In this document: one piece after another, positions 26,201 through 32,354 of the stretch
How the letters are laid out: each line of letters starts with the position of its first letter
Numbering within the stretch: position 1 is the stretch's first letter
Assembly: GCA_022747635.1 (NCBI GenBank)
Contig: JAKTNV010000179.1
Location: 310,001 to 374,000, forward strand
Length of the DNA: 64,000 bases
Direction of reading: 5' to 3'
Source: Hetaerina americana
Lineage: Eukaryota; Arthropoda; Insecta; Odonata; Calopterygidae
Notes under the pieces: generated by a model
The model's database searches: none
What the model saw: only the letters and a program-made list of their open reading frames with translations
What the model was told of the DNA's origin: nothing
Program-made: the position numbers and the translations under genes

Positions 26201-29200
26201 CTACTGAGAGATTTAATGAGAAGAAGAAACACATAGGAAATGATTACGTAACAATTGTCTACAATGAAAGCGGTGAAGATTACAATATACAAACCGTAAA
26301 GGTAAGTTTTGAAAGTGGCACACGTATGTATATATGATACACATGCATACATTAACATCTCAGATTTGTGGCAAACTAGATTTATGAATATTCATTGTTC
26401 TCATGAAGTCAACCAAATGCATTCATTTCATTTTTTCCTTACATATTTGGTGGCATCTTATTTAATATGAACATATTCAAATGTCTCTTTAGCAATGTTT
26501 GCTCTGTCTTTCATTTAGGGTCAGTTTAATTATGCCTGTGTTGTAATTCAGCCCTTGGACCATGGGACCAACAAGGTAACTGTGAAGACAAAAGAAGAGC
26601 TAGCAGAGCACATAGGACACAGTGAGCCAAGAATTATATCCAATCAAAATGTGGCCATACTTGCACGGCAATTGGCTCTCCATGCTAATGTAAGGAAACC
26701 AGCAGCTGTGAACATTTACTGTTTGCATTATTTCTATCATTTGCTAATTTTTCCCTCACTAATGAACCCCCAATTGGCCTGCTATTTTTTGACTTTCTTC
26801 TCACAAATTACAATGTATTTAGTTCTGTGACTCTTGTCTCGTGGAAAATTATTTTTAACTCTTTAAATTATTGAAAGAAAAAATGTGGTTTTGTTAATTA
26901 CACTTAATGTTTTAATCTAACCATCCAGGTGCACAGTAACATCATCAGGTACTTTTTTGAGCTTTACCTTCCATATTTACATTTATACTATTTTGTCTTG
27001 AGGCAATAGTTAAGGGGCAAAAGAAGGTGTTTTGGGATTGGACAGGAGTAGGAAGGTGTGGGGTTTCAGGGCTAAAAGGTTTTGTTCATCGCATAGAATT
27101 AGAAAACATGGTAAATTGTCCTCTTGAGTCTTTACATTTCATTGTCATCTTTAAAAAATGCCACTGTGGTCACAGTCCCAATAACCGGCATGGCTTTCCT
27201 GGGAAGAGGAGATTAAGGTGCTTGGGGGTGGGGGGGGGGGGTCGCAATGACCAGGGAAAATAGGCCCAATAAATTGGGCGGGGAGGGTTAAGGAAAGAAC
27301 AGTGAAATCTTCACATGTCTATTAGTTGGAATAGTGTGAATTTTATGAAATAGGTGTTGTAGGGAAAGGGGGAATAGGGGTAATGGGAGGGAAGCACTTG
27401 AGAGCATTAGCTAATTGAATGTTGTTCTTGGAATACTGGTCATTCTCTAGTGTCTCCAGCGTCTATCGAGTCTTCTTCCAAGTGGGAGACGTCTGGCATA
27501 AAGTCACTCTTGTCATCCAGGAGGTACTTGAGTGAACACAAAAATTTCTTCAAGAAAAGGAATGTGTCTTCCATGTTGACCATTCCATGTCTTTTTGGGA
27601 AGGAACTAAAGCAGATCTGATGTAGTCTTTCAGCTGCATTCCTCTCTTATAAATGCTATTATCCCATAAACACTATTCTTCCCATATTTTCCTAAACCTT
27701 TTAGTAGTTCAATACGAATGTCGTCCACTCCCATGGCCTTATTTGTTTTCATCTCCCTTGATGCCCTTTCGGGGATCGGGATTGGTGCGGTGGCTACCGT
27801 ACTGGCTGCCCACCCAGAGGGCTCGGGTTCAAATCCCGGCGGTGTTGAATATTTTTCAGTGGTATCCCTACTTGGGGTGCTTAGTGGAGGGCACTTTGAG
27901 TGAGTACGCCGTCCGTCGGATGGGACGTTAAGCTGTGGACCCCTTCTTGGCGTCTTTCGTAAAGAGTAGGCTAATACCGACGCCGGGTTTCTCTCCACCC
28001 TTCATCCTTTCCTATCTATCCCCTATGGCACAAATGACCTCAGCAGTCGGTCGCCTCCCCTAAATACTACTACTACTTGATGACCTTTCTATGTCTAACC
28101 CTTCTGGCCTTAATTCTTTACCATAAAGTTCTTCTATATATTCCTTCCATCTCTCTTGGATTTTTTCTGTGTCAACTATTATTTTATGGCTTATCTCTTA
28201 CTGTTAAAACAAATCTTCCCTTCTTACTTCCTAATAGTGTTTTGACCTTCTTTTGTAGTGCACCAATGTCACTCTTCCTTTGCAAAATGTCCATATCCTC
28301 AACCTGCATCTTTCCTTTGTTCTCTTTTTTACCCATCTCAATTAATTATTTAACTCTTTATACTTCCTTTTAATTTATACTTTCATACTTCCTTTGTTTA
28401 CCTTTTACTTCAATATTACTTTACTTTCCTTATTACCTAATTTTTATAATTCCTTACCTAACTCTGTATTTTCATTCTTCCATTTCTTTCTCTCATCTAT
28501 CTTTCTAAACAAATTATTTGTAATCCATGGTTTCCTTGTCCTTTTCCTATTTACTGTTCCTGTAGTTTTCTTTGTGGCCTTCCATATCAGTACATTTATT
28601 CCTTCAGAATTTTCCTCTGTGCTACCCAGCTCCATTCCCTTGCTCATGGTTTTCTCTAAAGCGTGCTGAACCTGTCTTCCTGTCATTCCTGTTAATGCTT
28701 CCAAATTTCATTACCTATGTCATCTTTCATGTCTTTTTGGAATCTGATCCTACACTTAATTTTGATCTGATTCCACATCCGCTCCCAGGAAACTCTGCGA
28801 ACTGTTCCTAAATATAACCCTTATAATATAATATAGCAGATATCTTCCGTAATCCAAGGCCATTTTCCTTGTATATCTATGCCTTTTGTGGTGTCTGAAC
28901 CATGTGTTTGTTATGATTAACCCGTCTCCTGCATAACTCTCTTTCTCCCTGAGGTCATTCCTTGTTTCGAAACTATAGTCCCCCACCTCTCTACCATCTC
29001 TTCTTTTACCTACCATTTTGTTCCAATCCCCCATCACTATCAAGTGATCCTCCCCAGGAACACGGGTGATCTCCAAAACCCTTCTGGAACCCGATCTCGG
29101 GTATAGCTTTTGGCTCGCTCTCTCAGCGATGCGATTATAGTCTCATCTGCGCTTGTAAAACAATGGCCCTTAAAGGTTCTCTTTATTTTCCGTAACAGAA

Positions 29201-30130
29201 AAAAGTCACAGTGAATATGGAGGCTGTGATATCATTAGAGAGCTTTTTTTGGCCAAAAATTCGCAAACGGTAATTAGTGAAGTGAAGAGGCATCATGGTG
29301 GTGCAAAACCATGAATTGTTTTGCCCCAAATATGGGAGTTTTTTGTATTGCTTCAAGCAAACAGTATTGAACTGGTAAGTAGTACCCCTTATTGATCGTT
29401 TGACCTTGTGGCAAGAACTTAGGAAGCATTATACCGTTGAAATTGAAATTATTAAGTCTCATTACTTTTTGCACATACCTCATGTATCCTCTAAAAACTG
29501 TATAGTAAAAATATCGTTACATGAATTTATTACTTTGTATGTTTCTACCACCATAGTGGTCCTTAAGTACTTTCAATTACTTTGTTAAAAATCCAAAATA
29601 TTACTGTAATTACATTTAGTATCGTAGATAAAATGAGTTGCACTGAAGGTGTAATGAAGTATACGTTCTATGATTCCCAGAAATGCCTCTTTTTAGTGTT
29701 CAGTGACCGTCATGCCAACCATTCCTTACTGGGGAATAGGCAAGTAAAATTAAGACAGTTGTGTAGACTCACTGGAAGCTTGATTGTTCACACATTTTTC
29801 CATTGCCTTTTCCAGCTGGCGTCTCTTATTTCGTGCAGCTTGAAGACAATGGGTCAGAGCCCTTATGCCTCAAATTGGCTGGAGAGGCTGAGGCAGATCA
29901 AGCGCTTGAGGGCCAAGGTGGTGCAGGAGATGCAGCCTTCGGGTGGTGGAGGCGTGGTTGCACCTGGGGGAGATGGGGTCACTTCTGGGAGTGGTGCCGC
30001 AGGCGTGGTAGCCACCTTCAGCCCGGAGTTCACCTCCCCCGTTGCCGCGGCGACCACCACCGTCAGCCACAGACTCCCAGGAAACGCCCGCCGAGGGGTT
30101 ATGATGGAAGACTTCACCGAGTACGCATGA
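561..30130 (+). CDS. TSC2: Tuberin (TSC2/gigas), C-terminal ~1,073 aa, 14 exons, 5'-incomplete
   Basis: Tuberin is the catalytic subunit of the TSC1-TSC2-TBC1D7 complex. It stimulates GTP hydrolysis by Rheb at the lysosome and so restrains mTORC1. Exons were joined by hand: 561-715, 1625-1716, 5069-5336, 8804-8890, 13568-13755, 15156-15416, 16119-16597, 17346-17766, 18368-18666, 23148-23382, 25717-25836, 26170-26301, 26519-26689, 29816-30130. Every intron is GT-AG. The total is 3,223 nt, which is one leading base plus exactly 1,074 codons including TGA. Diagnostic stretches are [43 protein letters not shown], the GAP core FTYIWHDD and [17 protein letters not shown] (asparagine thumb in HIGND), [10 protein letters not shown], and the C-terminus [13 protein letters not shown]...MEDFTEYA. 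A basophilic-kinase-type RDRGHTIS sits where human tuberin has its Akt site. The DUF3384/HEAT N-terminal half lies upstream of the window. RalGAP-alpha shares the GAP fold, but the regions outside the GAP match tuberin. Confidence 0.95.
1625..1716 (+). CDS. TSC2: TSC2 exon B, basic phosphosite-like linker
   Basis: The acceptor ends at 1624 and the donor gtaagt starts at 1717. It joins exon A in phase 1 and ends in phase 0. It encodes a serine/arginine-rich linker containing [16 protein letters not shown]. The RRRHKS and QRSVS motifs resemble basophilic kinase sites; that reading is inference only. Confidence 0.88.
2268..3980 (+). mobile_element. Tigger/pogo-type DNA transposon, complete ends, dead transposase
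   Basis: A 1,713-bp element in a TSC2 intron. The terminal inverted repeats are 27 bp and perfect (2268-2294 and 3954-3980, starting CAGTCAAATCTCG), flanked by the TA duplications at 2266-2267 and 3981-3982. Inside each end the 12-mer CTACTATGCCAC, or a near copy, recurs several times as a subterminal repeat. TA duplication, CAG-type ends and a CENP-B-like transposase define the pogo/Tigger branch of Tc1-mariner. Intact TIRs with a broken gene suggest moderate age. Confidence 0.93.
2535..3886 (+). pseudogene. Tigger transposase, frameshifted and interrupted
   Basis: The N-terminus is CENP-B-like helix-turn-helix ([16 protein letters not shown]...[13 protein letters not shown]), followed by a second DNA-binding part ([14 protein letters not shown]). 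The catalytic DDE region starts with VFNLDEAN. The frame then shifts between about 3080 and 3190; the second block reads LNNFSGHPP, where the family has a DN pair, so the second catalytic Asp appears replaced by Asn. A stop at 3287-3289 interrupts [10 protein letters not shown] before [10 protein letters not shown], which holds the third Asp. The C-terminal part runs to 3886. The spacing between the first and second motifs is short, which suggests an internal deletion. Not functional. Confidence 0.88.
3983..5068 (+). other. TSC2 intron B-C, rest
   Basis: Apart from the palindrome near 4034 and about 100 bp after it that look repeat-derived, this is AT-rich intron with no coding signal that I can see, ending in the tcattcag acceptor. 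Confidence 0.5.
4034..4088. repeat. 55-bp near-perfect palindrome with CTGATGA...GAAA spacing
   Basis: Outer 12-bp arms (4034-4045 with 4077-4088) and inner 12-bp arms (4049-4060 with 4062-4073) are perfect complements, separated by one 3-nt mismatch bubble and a single central base. CTGATGA at 4064 and GAAA at 4085 recall the hammerhead ribozymes of Penelope-like elements. The intervening 14 nt do not form a convincing stem II, so this is annotated only as a palindrome. Confidence 0.75.
5069..5336 (+). CDS. TSC2: TSC2 exon C, low-conservation linker
   Basis: The acceptor tcattcag precedes 5069 and the donor gtaagg starts at 5337. It runs from [16 protein letters not shown] to KLDHMLFG, is rich in Ser, Gly and Pro, and shows no recognisable motif. 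Phase 0 in and phase 1 out matches exons B and D. This fit, rather than similarity, supports its inclusion. Confidence 0.88.
5840..6110 (-). mobile_element. LINE 3'-end fragment (NLYMSQTA family)
   Basis: On the - strand this matches the C-terminal coding tail of the LINE seen better at 48300-50095: GAFERWVWR-like and WTERE-like sequence, then the AGGGGAAGG-rich end. Frames are broken. It is a truncated copy in a TSC2 intron. Confidence 0.6.
6307..7370 (-). mobile_element. Penelope-like element relic with GIY-YIG region and inverted flanks
   Basis: The segments at about 6307-6475 and 7200-7366 are inverted copies of each other (about 165-170 bp, a few percent divergent), each containing the palindrome GGTCACCAGGTGACC. 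Between them the - strand reads [17 protein letters not shown], a Penelope reverse-transcriptase C-terminal linker. A GIY-YIG endonuclease-like segment follows: [20 protein letters not shown], then [19 protein letters not shown] and [10 protein letters not shown]. The GIY, YIG and R...EH residues are visible. The order RT-linker, then GIY-YIG, fits Penelope-like retroelements, and inverted flanking pseudo-LTRs are common there. The RT core is missing, so it is a relic. Confidence 0.75.
7371..8803 (+). other. TSC2 intron C-D, rest
   Basis: AT-rich intron. Short open frames carry no recognisable motif and I see no repeat with clear ends. It ends with a polypyrimidine tract and the acceptor before 8804. 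Confidence 0.5.
8804..8890 (+). CDS. TSC2: TSC2 exon D (conserved QGWAEI block)
   Basis: This 87-nt exon lies between an acceptor ending at 8803 and the donor gtatga at 8891. In the phase inherited from exon C it reads [10 protein letters not shown]... then [14 protein letters not shown]. That is the conserved tuberin stretch TQGWAEILVRRPTG that leads into NTSWLM. The other frames contain a stop, so the phase is certain. Confidence 0.93.
8891..10059 (+). other. TSC2 intron D-E, 5' part
   Basis: Intronic AT-rich sequence holding only the pentanucleotide repeat. No exon-like open frame fits the phase. Confidence 0.5.
9676..9710. repeat. AATGC pentanucleotide microsatellite
   Basis: Seven imperfect tandem units of AATGC/ATGCA with one-base slips, in a TSC2 intron. 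Confidence 0.85.
10532..11284 (-). mobile_element. 753-bp mariner deletion derivative, copy 1
   Basis: TIRs of about 33 bp (CGAGGGTCATCCGGAAAG...) lie at both ends, flanked by TA at 10530-10531 and 11285-11286. It keeps an N-terminal transposase ORF and a piece of the transposase C-terminus but lacks the DD34D catalytic core. The copy at 60029-60781 has the same length and the same predicted proteins, so amplification was recent. Confidence 0.93.
10725..11132 (-). CDS. Mariner N-terminal DNA-binding protein, 135 aa, no catalytic domain
   Basis: An intact ORF within the deletion derivative. It starts [19 protein letters not shown] and carries the two helix-turn-helix modules typical of mariner transposases: [16 protein letters not shown]...VRRWCRNF, the linker DDERSGRPS, then [20 protein letters not shown]. 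It then runs into short non-transposase sequence ([10 protein letters not shown]) and stops. No TGDE, HDN or PDLAPCD catalytic motifs follow. If expressed it could bind mariner ends without cutting; that is inference. Confidence 0.8.
   Translation of the reverse strand: MFTMFKKIENAASCEVRAVIKFLNARNVRPCDIHRQLKEVYGDNVMDESSVRRWCRNFNMGRGNTHDDERSGRPSVITDQLVSSVDEFVRNDRRVTIDDICEHFPNVSRTIVHEIVKHHLHYAKICARWVPRVSQ
11641..13567 (+). other. TSC2 intron D-E, 3' part
   Basis: About 1.9 kb of AT-rich intron. I see no exon compatible with the phase and no mobile element with clear ends. Confidence 0.5.
13568..13755 (+). CDS. TSC2: TSC2 exon E (DVSWVM block)
   Basis: The acceptor tctctag ends at 13567 and the donor gtaagt starts at 13756. 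It continues exon D as [15 protein letters not shown] and [10 protein letters not shown], corresponding to NTSWLMSLENP and MPLQELS in human tuberin. It ends with GESEYD in phase 0. Confidence 0.93.
13756..15155 (+). other. TSC2 intron E-F
   Basis: Intron of 1.4 kb. Apart from the Tigger scrap near 14590 I see nothing in it. Confidence 0.5.
14590..14800 (-). mobile_element. Second Tigger/jerky-like transposase scrap
   Basis: The - strand reads [20 protein letters not shown], the catalytic-core strand KDRVTVLLCANASG-KLKPL of Tigger transposases. It is homologous at DNA level to 10130-10240, sharing AATTGCTAG-GGAGTTTCC and TTGGCACAAAATA-CAGCGTGAGA. Only about 200 bp are recognisable. Confidence 0.6.
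15156..15416 (+). CDS. TSC2: TSC2 exon F, Ser/Pro/His-rich linker
   Basis: It has 87 in-frame codons between a cgtag acceptor and the donor gtttgc. It begins [17 protein letters not shown] and continues with dense S, P and H ([12 protein letters not shown]), ending [10 protein letters not shown] content is clearly higher than in the flanking introns. It looks like disordered regulatory linker. Confidence 0.9.
15417..16118 (+). other. TSC2 intron F-G
   Basis: A 702-bp intron with no recognisable repeat. Short open frames inside it do not continue in phase. Confidence 0.5.
16119..16597 (+). CDS. TSC2: TSC2 exon G, acidic linker with RRSNSSPE motif
   Basis: The acceptor tctggag precedes 16119; an in-frame stop at 16107-16109 limits the left edge. 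The donor gtgagg starts at 16598. It encodes an acidic linker ([20 protein letters not shown]) followed by [18 protein letters not shown], which resembles the SKSSSSPELQ region of human tuberin. It ends in phase 2 after KDT. The exact acceptor is the least certain of the set, but phase 0 entry fits exon F. Confidence 0.88.
17157..17230. repeat. (TA)37 microsatellite
   Basis: Seventy-four bp of uninterrupted TA in the intron between TSC2 exons G and H, ending 115 bp before the exon H acceptor. Open frames across it encoding Tyr-Ile repeats are artefacts of the dinucleotide. Confidence 0.97.
17346..17766 (+). CDS. TSC2: TSC2 exon H, low-complexity linker
   Basis: The acceptor cacag ends at 17345 and the donor gtgagt starts at 17767. 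It reads [20 protein letters not shown], then Ala/Pro/Ser-rich sequence including a run of eight serines between alanine and valine, and ends [10 protein letters not shown]. The first base completes the split Arg codon from exon G. No domain is visible. Confidence 0.88.
17767..18367 (+). other. TSC2 intron H-I
   Basis: A 601-bp intron with no coding or repeat signal that I can see. It ends in the cattag acceptor. Confidence 0.55.
18368..18666 (+). CDS. TSC2: TSC2 exon I with RDRGHTIS kinase-site motif
   Basis: The acceptor cattag precedes 18368 and the donor gtatgc starts at 18667. It contains [14 protein letters not shown], which aligns with RPRGYTISDS around the Akt-phosphorylated threonine of human tuberin and keeps the RxRxxT pattern. 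It ends PRTGINP plus two bases of a Ser codon, completed by exon J as in [13 protein letters not shown]. Confidence 0.93.
18849..19080 (+). mobile_element. Possible tRNA-derived SINE
   Basis: A box-A-like TGGTGTGGTGGTTA is followed about 40 bp later by a box-B-like GGTTAAGATCCCAG, then a GC-richer body. Target duplications were not found. Probably a SINE rather than a tRNA gene, because no cloverleaf closes. Confidence 0.45.
20429..20539. repeat. Small hairpin insertion flanked by 13-bp direct repeats
   Basis: Direct repeats CTCTACATACAGG lie at 20429-20441 and 20527-20539. Between them a hairpin has perfect 17-bp arms (20441-20457 and 20474-20490; GAATGAATATAAAACCC and its complement) and a 16-nt loop. 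It interrupts the LINE reading frame, so it was inserted after the LINE. Confidence 0.85.
20764..22113 (-). mobile_element. Degenerate mariner inserted in the LINE
   Basis: TIRs start CAAGGTCTGTCCAATAAATA at both ends. TA follows at 22114-22115; on the left the duplication reads TT, probably mutated. The - strand transposase relic begins MDTDEITEQ then a stop, followed by [42 protein letters not shown] (first Asp), [12 protein letters not shown] where PDLAPCDFF is expected, and [19 protein letters not shown] at the C-terminus. Several stops and frameshifts; the third catalytic Asp is lost. Confidence 0.88.
22905..23105 (-). mobile_element. tRNA-derived SINE, second family, copy 1
   Basis: On the - strand a tRNA-like head (GGTGAGCAGAGCATTGG...) has a perfect box B, GGTTCGATTCC, then GCATGCCTCTCTGGGCGCCC. 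The same body follows box B in the element at 46605. It ends about 40 bp before TSC2 exon J. Confidence 0.7.
23148..23382 (+). CDS. TSC2: TSC2 exon J, start of the Rheb-GAP domain
   Basis: The acceptor tttccag and the donor gtaagt bound it. It encodes [41 protein letters not shown] and [13 protein letters not shown], matching the N-terminal half of the tuberin GAP domain nearly block for block. A SINE ends about 40 bp upstream of the acceptor. Confidence 0.96.
23901..24082 (-). mobile_element. SINE (ACT-tail family), 5'-truncated copy
   Basis: This is the 3' body of the SINE seen in full at 27771-28075: the tail (TAGTAGTAG on this strand), then GGCGACCGACTGCTGAGGTC, and it stops at CACTCAAAGTGC before the tRNA-like head. 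Inserted in TSC2 intron J-K. Confidence 0.85.
24945..25110 (-). repeat. Possible tRNA-like repeat
   Basis: The - strand holds GGGACGTAGCTCAACAGG, resembling box A, then a poor box B, GGTCAGGTCTCAACC. It could be an eroded SINE; no target duplication is visible. Confidence 0.3.
25154..25465 (-). mobile_element. SINE (ACT-tail family), full-length copy
   Basis: About 312 bp on the - strand. The tRNA-like head has box A, TGGTATGGTGG, and box B, GGTTCAAATCC; the body and an ACT-rich tail follow. It is flanked by TGTTGATA at 25146-25153 and 25466-25473, a short target duplication. Inserted in TSC2 intron J-K. Confidence 0.88.
25717..25836 (+). CDS. TSC2: TSC2 exon K, GAP core
   Basis: Forty codons: [20 protein letters not shown] then [17 protein letters not shown] and VTQ. 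The LGGLD...G.FTY.WHDD signature is typical of Rap/tuberin GAPs. The acceptor ttgcag ends at 25716 and the donor gtaatg starts at 25837. Confidence 0.96.
26170..26301 (+). CDS. TSC2: TSC2 exon L, asparagine-thumb exon
   Basis: Forty-four codons: [20 protein letters not shown], then [17 protein letters not shown] and YNIQTVK. The Asn in HIGND corresponds to the catalytic asparagine thumb of tuberin and RapGAP, so GAP activity is predicted to be intact. Phase 0 on both sides. Confidence 0.97.
26519..26689 (+). CDS. TSC2: TSC2 exon M, end of GAP core
   Basis: Fifty-seven codons starting [18 protein letters not shown] and ending [14 protein letters not shown]. This matches GQFNFVHVIVTPLD and LPFVARQMALHAN in human tuberin. 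The acceptor catttag and the donor gtaagg bound it. Confidence 0.96.
27230..27241. repeat. G-rich run
   Basis: Twelve consecutive G following GGGGGT, in TSC2 intron M-N (26690-29815). The intron 5' of it (26690-27600) shows no other recognisable feature. Confidence 0.8.
27610..29085 (-). mobile_element. LINE (NLYMSQTA family), endonuclease to pre-RT part, split by a SINE
   Basis: The - strand reads [21 protein letters not shown] (endonuclease GDWN motif), then [15 protein letters not shown]. The linker region follows ([20 protein letters not shown]), then [20 protein letters not shown], the motif at the entry of the reverse transcriptase. The SINE at 27771-28075 sits inside the last part. 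Frames are broken; the rest of the RT is absent. Confidence 0.82.
27771..28075 (+). mobile_element. SINE (ACT-tail family), full-length copy inside the LINE
   Basis: The tRNA-like head has box A, TGGTGCGGTGG, and box B, GGTTCAAATCC, then a body ending CGGTCGCCTCCCCTAAAT(ACT)n. Target duplication: CTTGATGCCCTTTC at 27757-27770 and CTTGATGACCTTTC at 28076-28089 (one mismatch). It is the clearest copy of this family and is younger than its host LINE. Confidence 0.93.
29085..29490 (-). pseudogene. Mariner-type transposase fragment
   Basis: The - strand reads [20 protein letters not shown], then [17 protein letters not shown] and VLHHHDASS, corresponding to the mariner FLPQGQTVNKEYYL...HHDNA region. 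Further on, [16 protein letters not shown] matches the FPKLKRTLKG strand. No TIRs were found. Confidence 0.75.
29816..30130 (+). CDS. TSC2: TSC2 last coding exon with C-terminus
   Basis: The acceptor ttccag ends at 29815. It encodes [18 protein letters not shown], an expanded Gly/Val/Ala-rich spacer, then MMEDFTEYA and TGA at 30128-30130. This corresponds to YPSKWIARLRHIKRLR and VEDFTEFV at the end of human tuberin. The Met at 29582 in the longer open frame lies in the intron and is not a start. Confidence 0.96.
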   Translation: MASLISCSLKTMGQSPYASNWLERLRQIKRLRAKVVQEMQPSGGGGVVAPGGDGVTSGSGAAGVVATFSPEFTSPVAAATTTVSHRLPGNARRGVMMEDFTEYA

Positions 30131-30339
30131 ATTCACAGGGCATGCTTCAAAAGCTGAACTCCCCAATCACTACCAAATGCTGATGGGAAATTTGACAAAC
30201 GCCACACCTATTGCTAAAATATCAGATGTGAAAATAGAAGGAATGCTGTATTTTAAGACTGTATAAGTGTTTATTTGTTCGAGGGATTCTTTTACATCAG
30301 AGAATCAATATTTTTGTTCATTGTGTATATTGCATTCAA

Positions 30340-30345
30340 AATAAA
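30340..30345 (+). promoter_or_regulatory. TSC2: Polyadenylation signal of TSC2
   Basis: A canonical AATAAA lies 210 bp after the TSC2 stop codon, in an AT-rich 3' UTR with T-rich sequence just downstream. The spacing suits a short 3' UTR. Confidence 0.7.
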
Positions 30346-30910
30346 ATGTTTTTATAGAATCTAATTCTAATTTATTCCTGATTTGGATACTTAAGATGTT
30401 CATTTCAGTAAATTTTCTTGAACTTTAAATTTGAAGAACCATCAGATGTCTGGAGATCAAAGCTCTACCATCACTCTGCCTAATTTATGACAACTATTCT
30501 GTCAATCTGTCTACACATTCTATATGGCTATCAGACAACTGACTTATTTGTGTTATTACATTTGCATGTGCTTAATTTCCATCTTCCTGCTTCAATTCCA
30601 TCCGAGGATTGTAAGTTTGATGATAATGTAGGTCTGCGCATGTAGTTCAAATGTTTATCCTAATAGTGGCAGTAATCAGAATCATAAGTAGAATCAATTG
30701 GGTAAGATGTTGGCTAACTAAGTGGTACAAGTTTAGTGCAGGTATGGATCAATTATTATTCTTGATATTCTACCTGTTCAAGTAGTTTTTGGATGGACAG
30801 ATTACACAACAGTACGAGGTCTGTTCAAAAAGTATCACGAATTTAGAATTTCCACTGGTTACATATATTTGATTTTCGATATTCTTGTGCTGTTATGTTG
30901 GTACTTACTA

Positions 30911-32236
30911 CCTTGATCAAAAATTTCCCGGAATTTATTCAGAAAATTAAAAATACAAGTTTATTCATCTAAATCTATATTGTCCCCTTCAAAGTAATCC
31001 CCATCGACTGCAACACACTTATGCCAGCGCTTGATCCAATCCTCGAAACATTTTTTATATTCGGTTTTCGGTATGTCCATCAGTGCTTCCTGCGATTTTT
31101 CCATTACTTCCTCTCGGCTGCTAAAACGCGTTCCCCGTAATGGTTTTTTAACTCGATTGAACAGAAAGAAGTCACAGGGAGCCAAATCAGGTGAATTCGG
31201 TGGCTGTTGGATGGTATTTGTTGCATTTTTCGTCAAAAAATTACGAATAATGATAGCACTGTGCGACGGTGCGTTATCATTGGTGCAAAATCCACGAGTT
31301 TTCTGCCCACATTTCTGGTCTCTTTCGGCGAATTGCTTCACGCAAACGTCTCATAACGCCCAAATAATACTCTTTGTTTACTGTCTGGCCTTCTGGCAAA
31401 AATTCATGATGCACTACACCGTTGTAATCCATGAAAACCGTCAGCATTGCCTTCTTTTTTGACTGAAAACGACGTGGTTTTTTTGGTCTCGGCTCATTTG
31501 GTGAACGCCATTCACTTGCCTGATGTCTGGATTGCGTGTCGTACTCATAAACCCACGTCTCGTCTCCAGTAATGATCCTTTTGATGAATGTGGGATCGGA
31601 TTCAGCCTCGCAAATCATGTCTTTTGCGACGTCAACACGGTCTCTTTTTTGCATGAAATTGAGGTCTTTTGGCACCAACTTTGCTGCTACACGACGGAAA
31701 CCCAAATCATTAACCACAATGTCTTGGGCGGATCCATAGGCAATGTTCAAGTCCTCCGCTATTTCTCTGATGGTTAATTTGCGGTTATTGACCAACATTT
31801 CTTTTACTTTATCAATTTTTTCACCGACTTTCGATGTCGATGGTCTGCCACTGCGTTCATCATCTTCGATTGACTCACGACCACTTCTGAACCGCTCGTG
31901 CCACTGGTAAACGACCGTTTTTTTAGAGAATCGTTGCCGAAACACTTTTCCAACATTTCCAACATCCGTGCGCCACTAAATCCGTTTTTTACGCAAAATT
32001 TAATACAAGTTCGTTGTTGCAAATTTAAATCCATTTCTGCAATTGTAAAAAATCGCCAACACACACAGAGATAGATGTACTCTTGGCTACGTAACTTTTG
32101 CAAATGTCAAGTTATGACACTAAGATTTAAAGGGAATATCAACAACAGATGTACCAATTTAACAAAAAAAACAGAACTCAAATCGGAACGATGGGAGCGC
32201 CACACGGTGGTTATTCCGGGAACTTTTTGATCAAGG
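30911..32236 (-). mobile_element. Nested mariner, 1,326 bp, complete ends
   Basis: Inverted ends begin CCTTGATCAAAAA and continue to TTCCCGGAA, flanked by TA at 30909-30910 and 32237-32238. The host mariner sequence resumes at the TA, so the order of insertion is clear. TIR and transposase differ from the host's, so they are two lineages. Confidence 0.93.
30961..32034 (-). pseudogene. Mariner transposase, nearly intact, two frameshifts
   Basis: The start is at 32034 (MDLNLQQRTCIKFCVKNGFS). A frameshift in the A-run near 31925 leads to the frame with SVVYQWHERF-like helix-turn-helix sequence, [12 protein letters not shown] and TIREIAEDLNIAYGSAQDIV. Catalytic motifs are RIITGDETWVYEYD (first Asp), FTNDNAPSHS-like NDNAPSHSA after a one-base insertion near 31285 (second Asp), and NSPDLAPCDFFLFNRVK (third Asp). 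It ends WIKRWHKCVAVDGDYFEGDN. All three Asp of DD34D are still encoded, so inactivation is recent and slight. Confidence 0.92.
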
Positions 32237-32354
32237 TAGCATGTCTCTCACTTATGCTGAAAAGTTCAGCCATTTCGAATGTTCAGTTAATTTTTGACAG
32301 ATTTTTTGCTTGGACGTGTTTTGGCTTATCTTCGATTTTTGCCTGTTCCAAAAA

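Noticed and set aside
27771..27850. tRNA gene
   Set aside because: Box A and box B are present but no cloverleaf closes, and the sequence continues into a repeated body with a tail and target duplications: a SINE head.
29582..30130. 182-residue frame as a free-standing gene
   Set aside because: Its first part is intron; the tuberin C-terminus begins after the acceptor at 29815.
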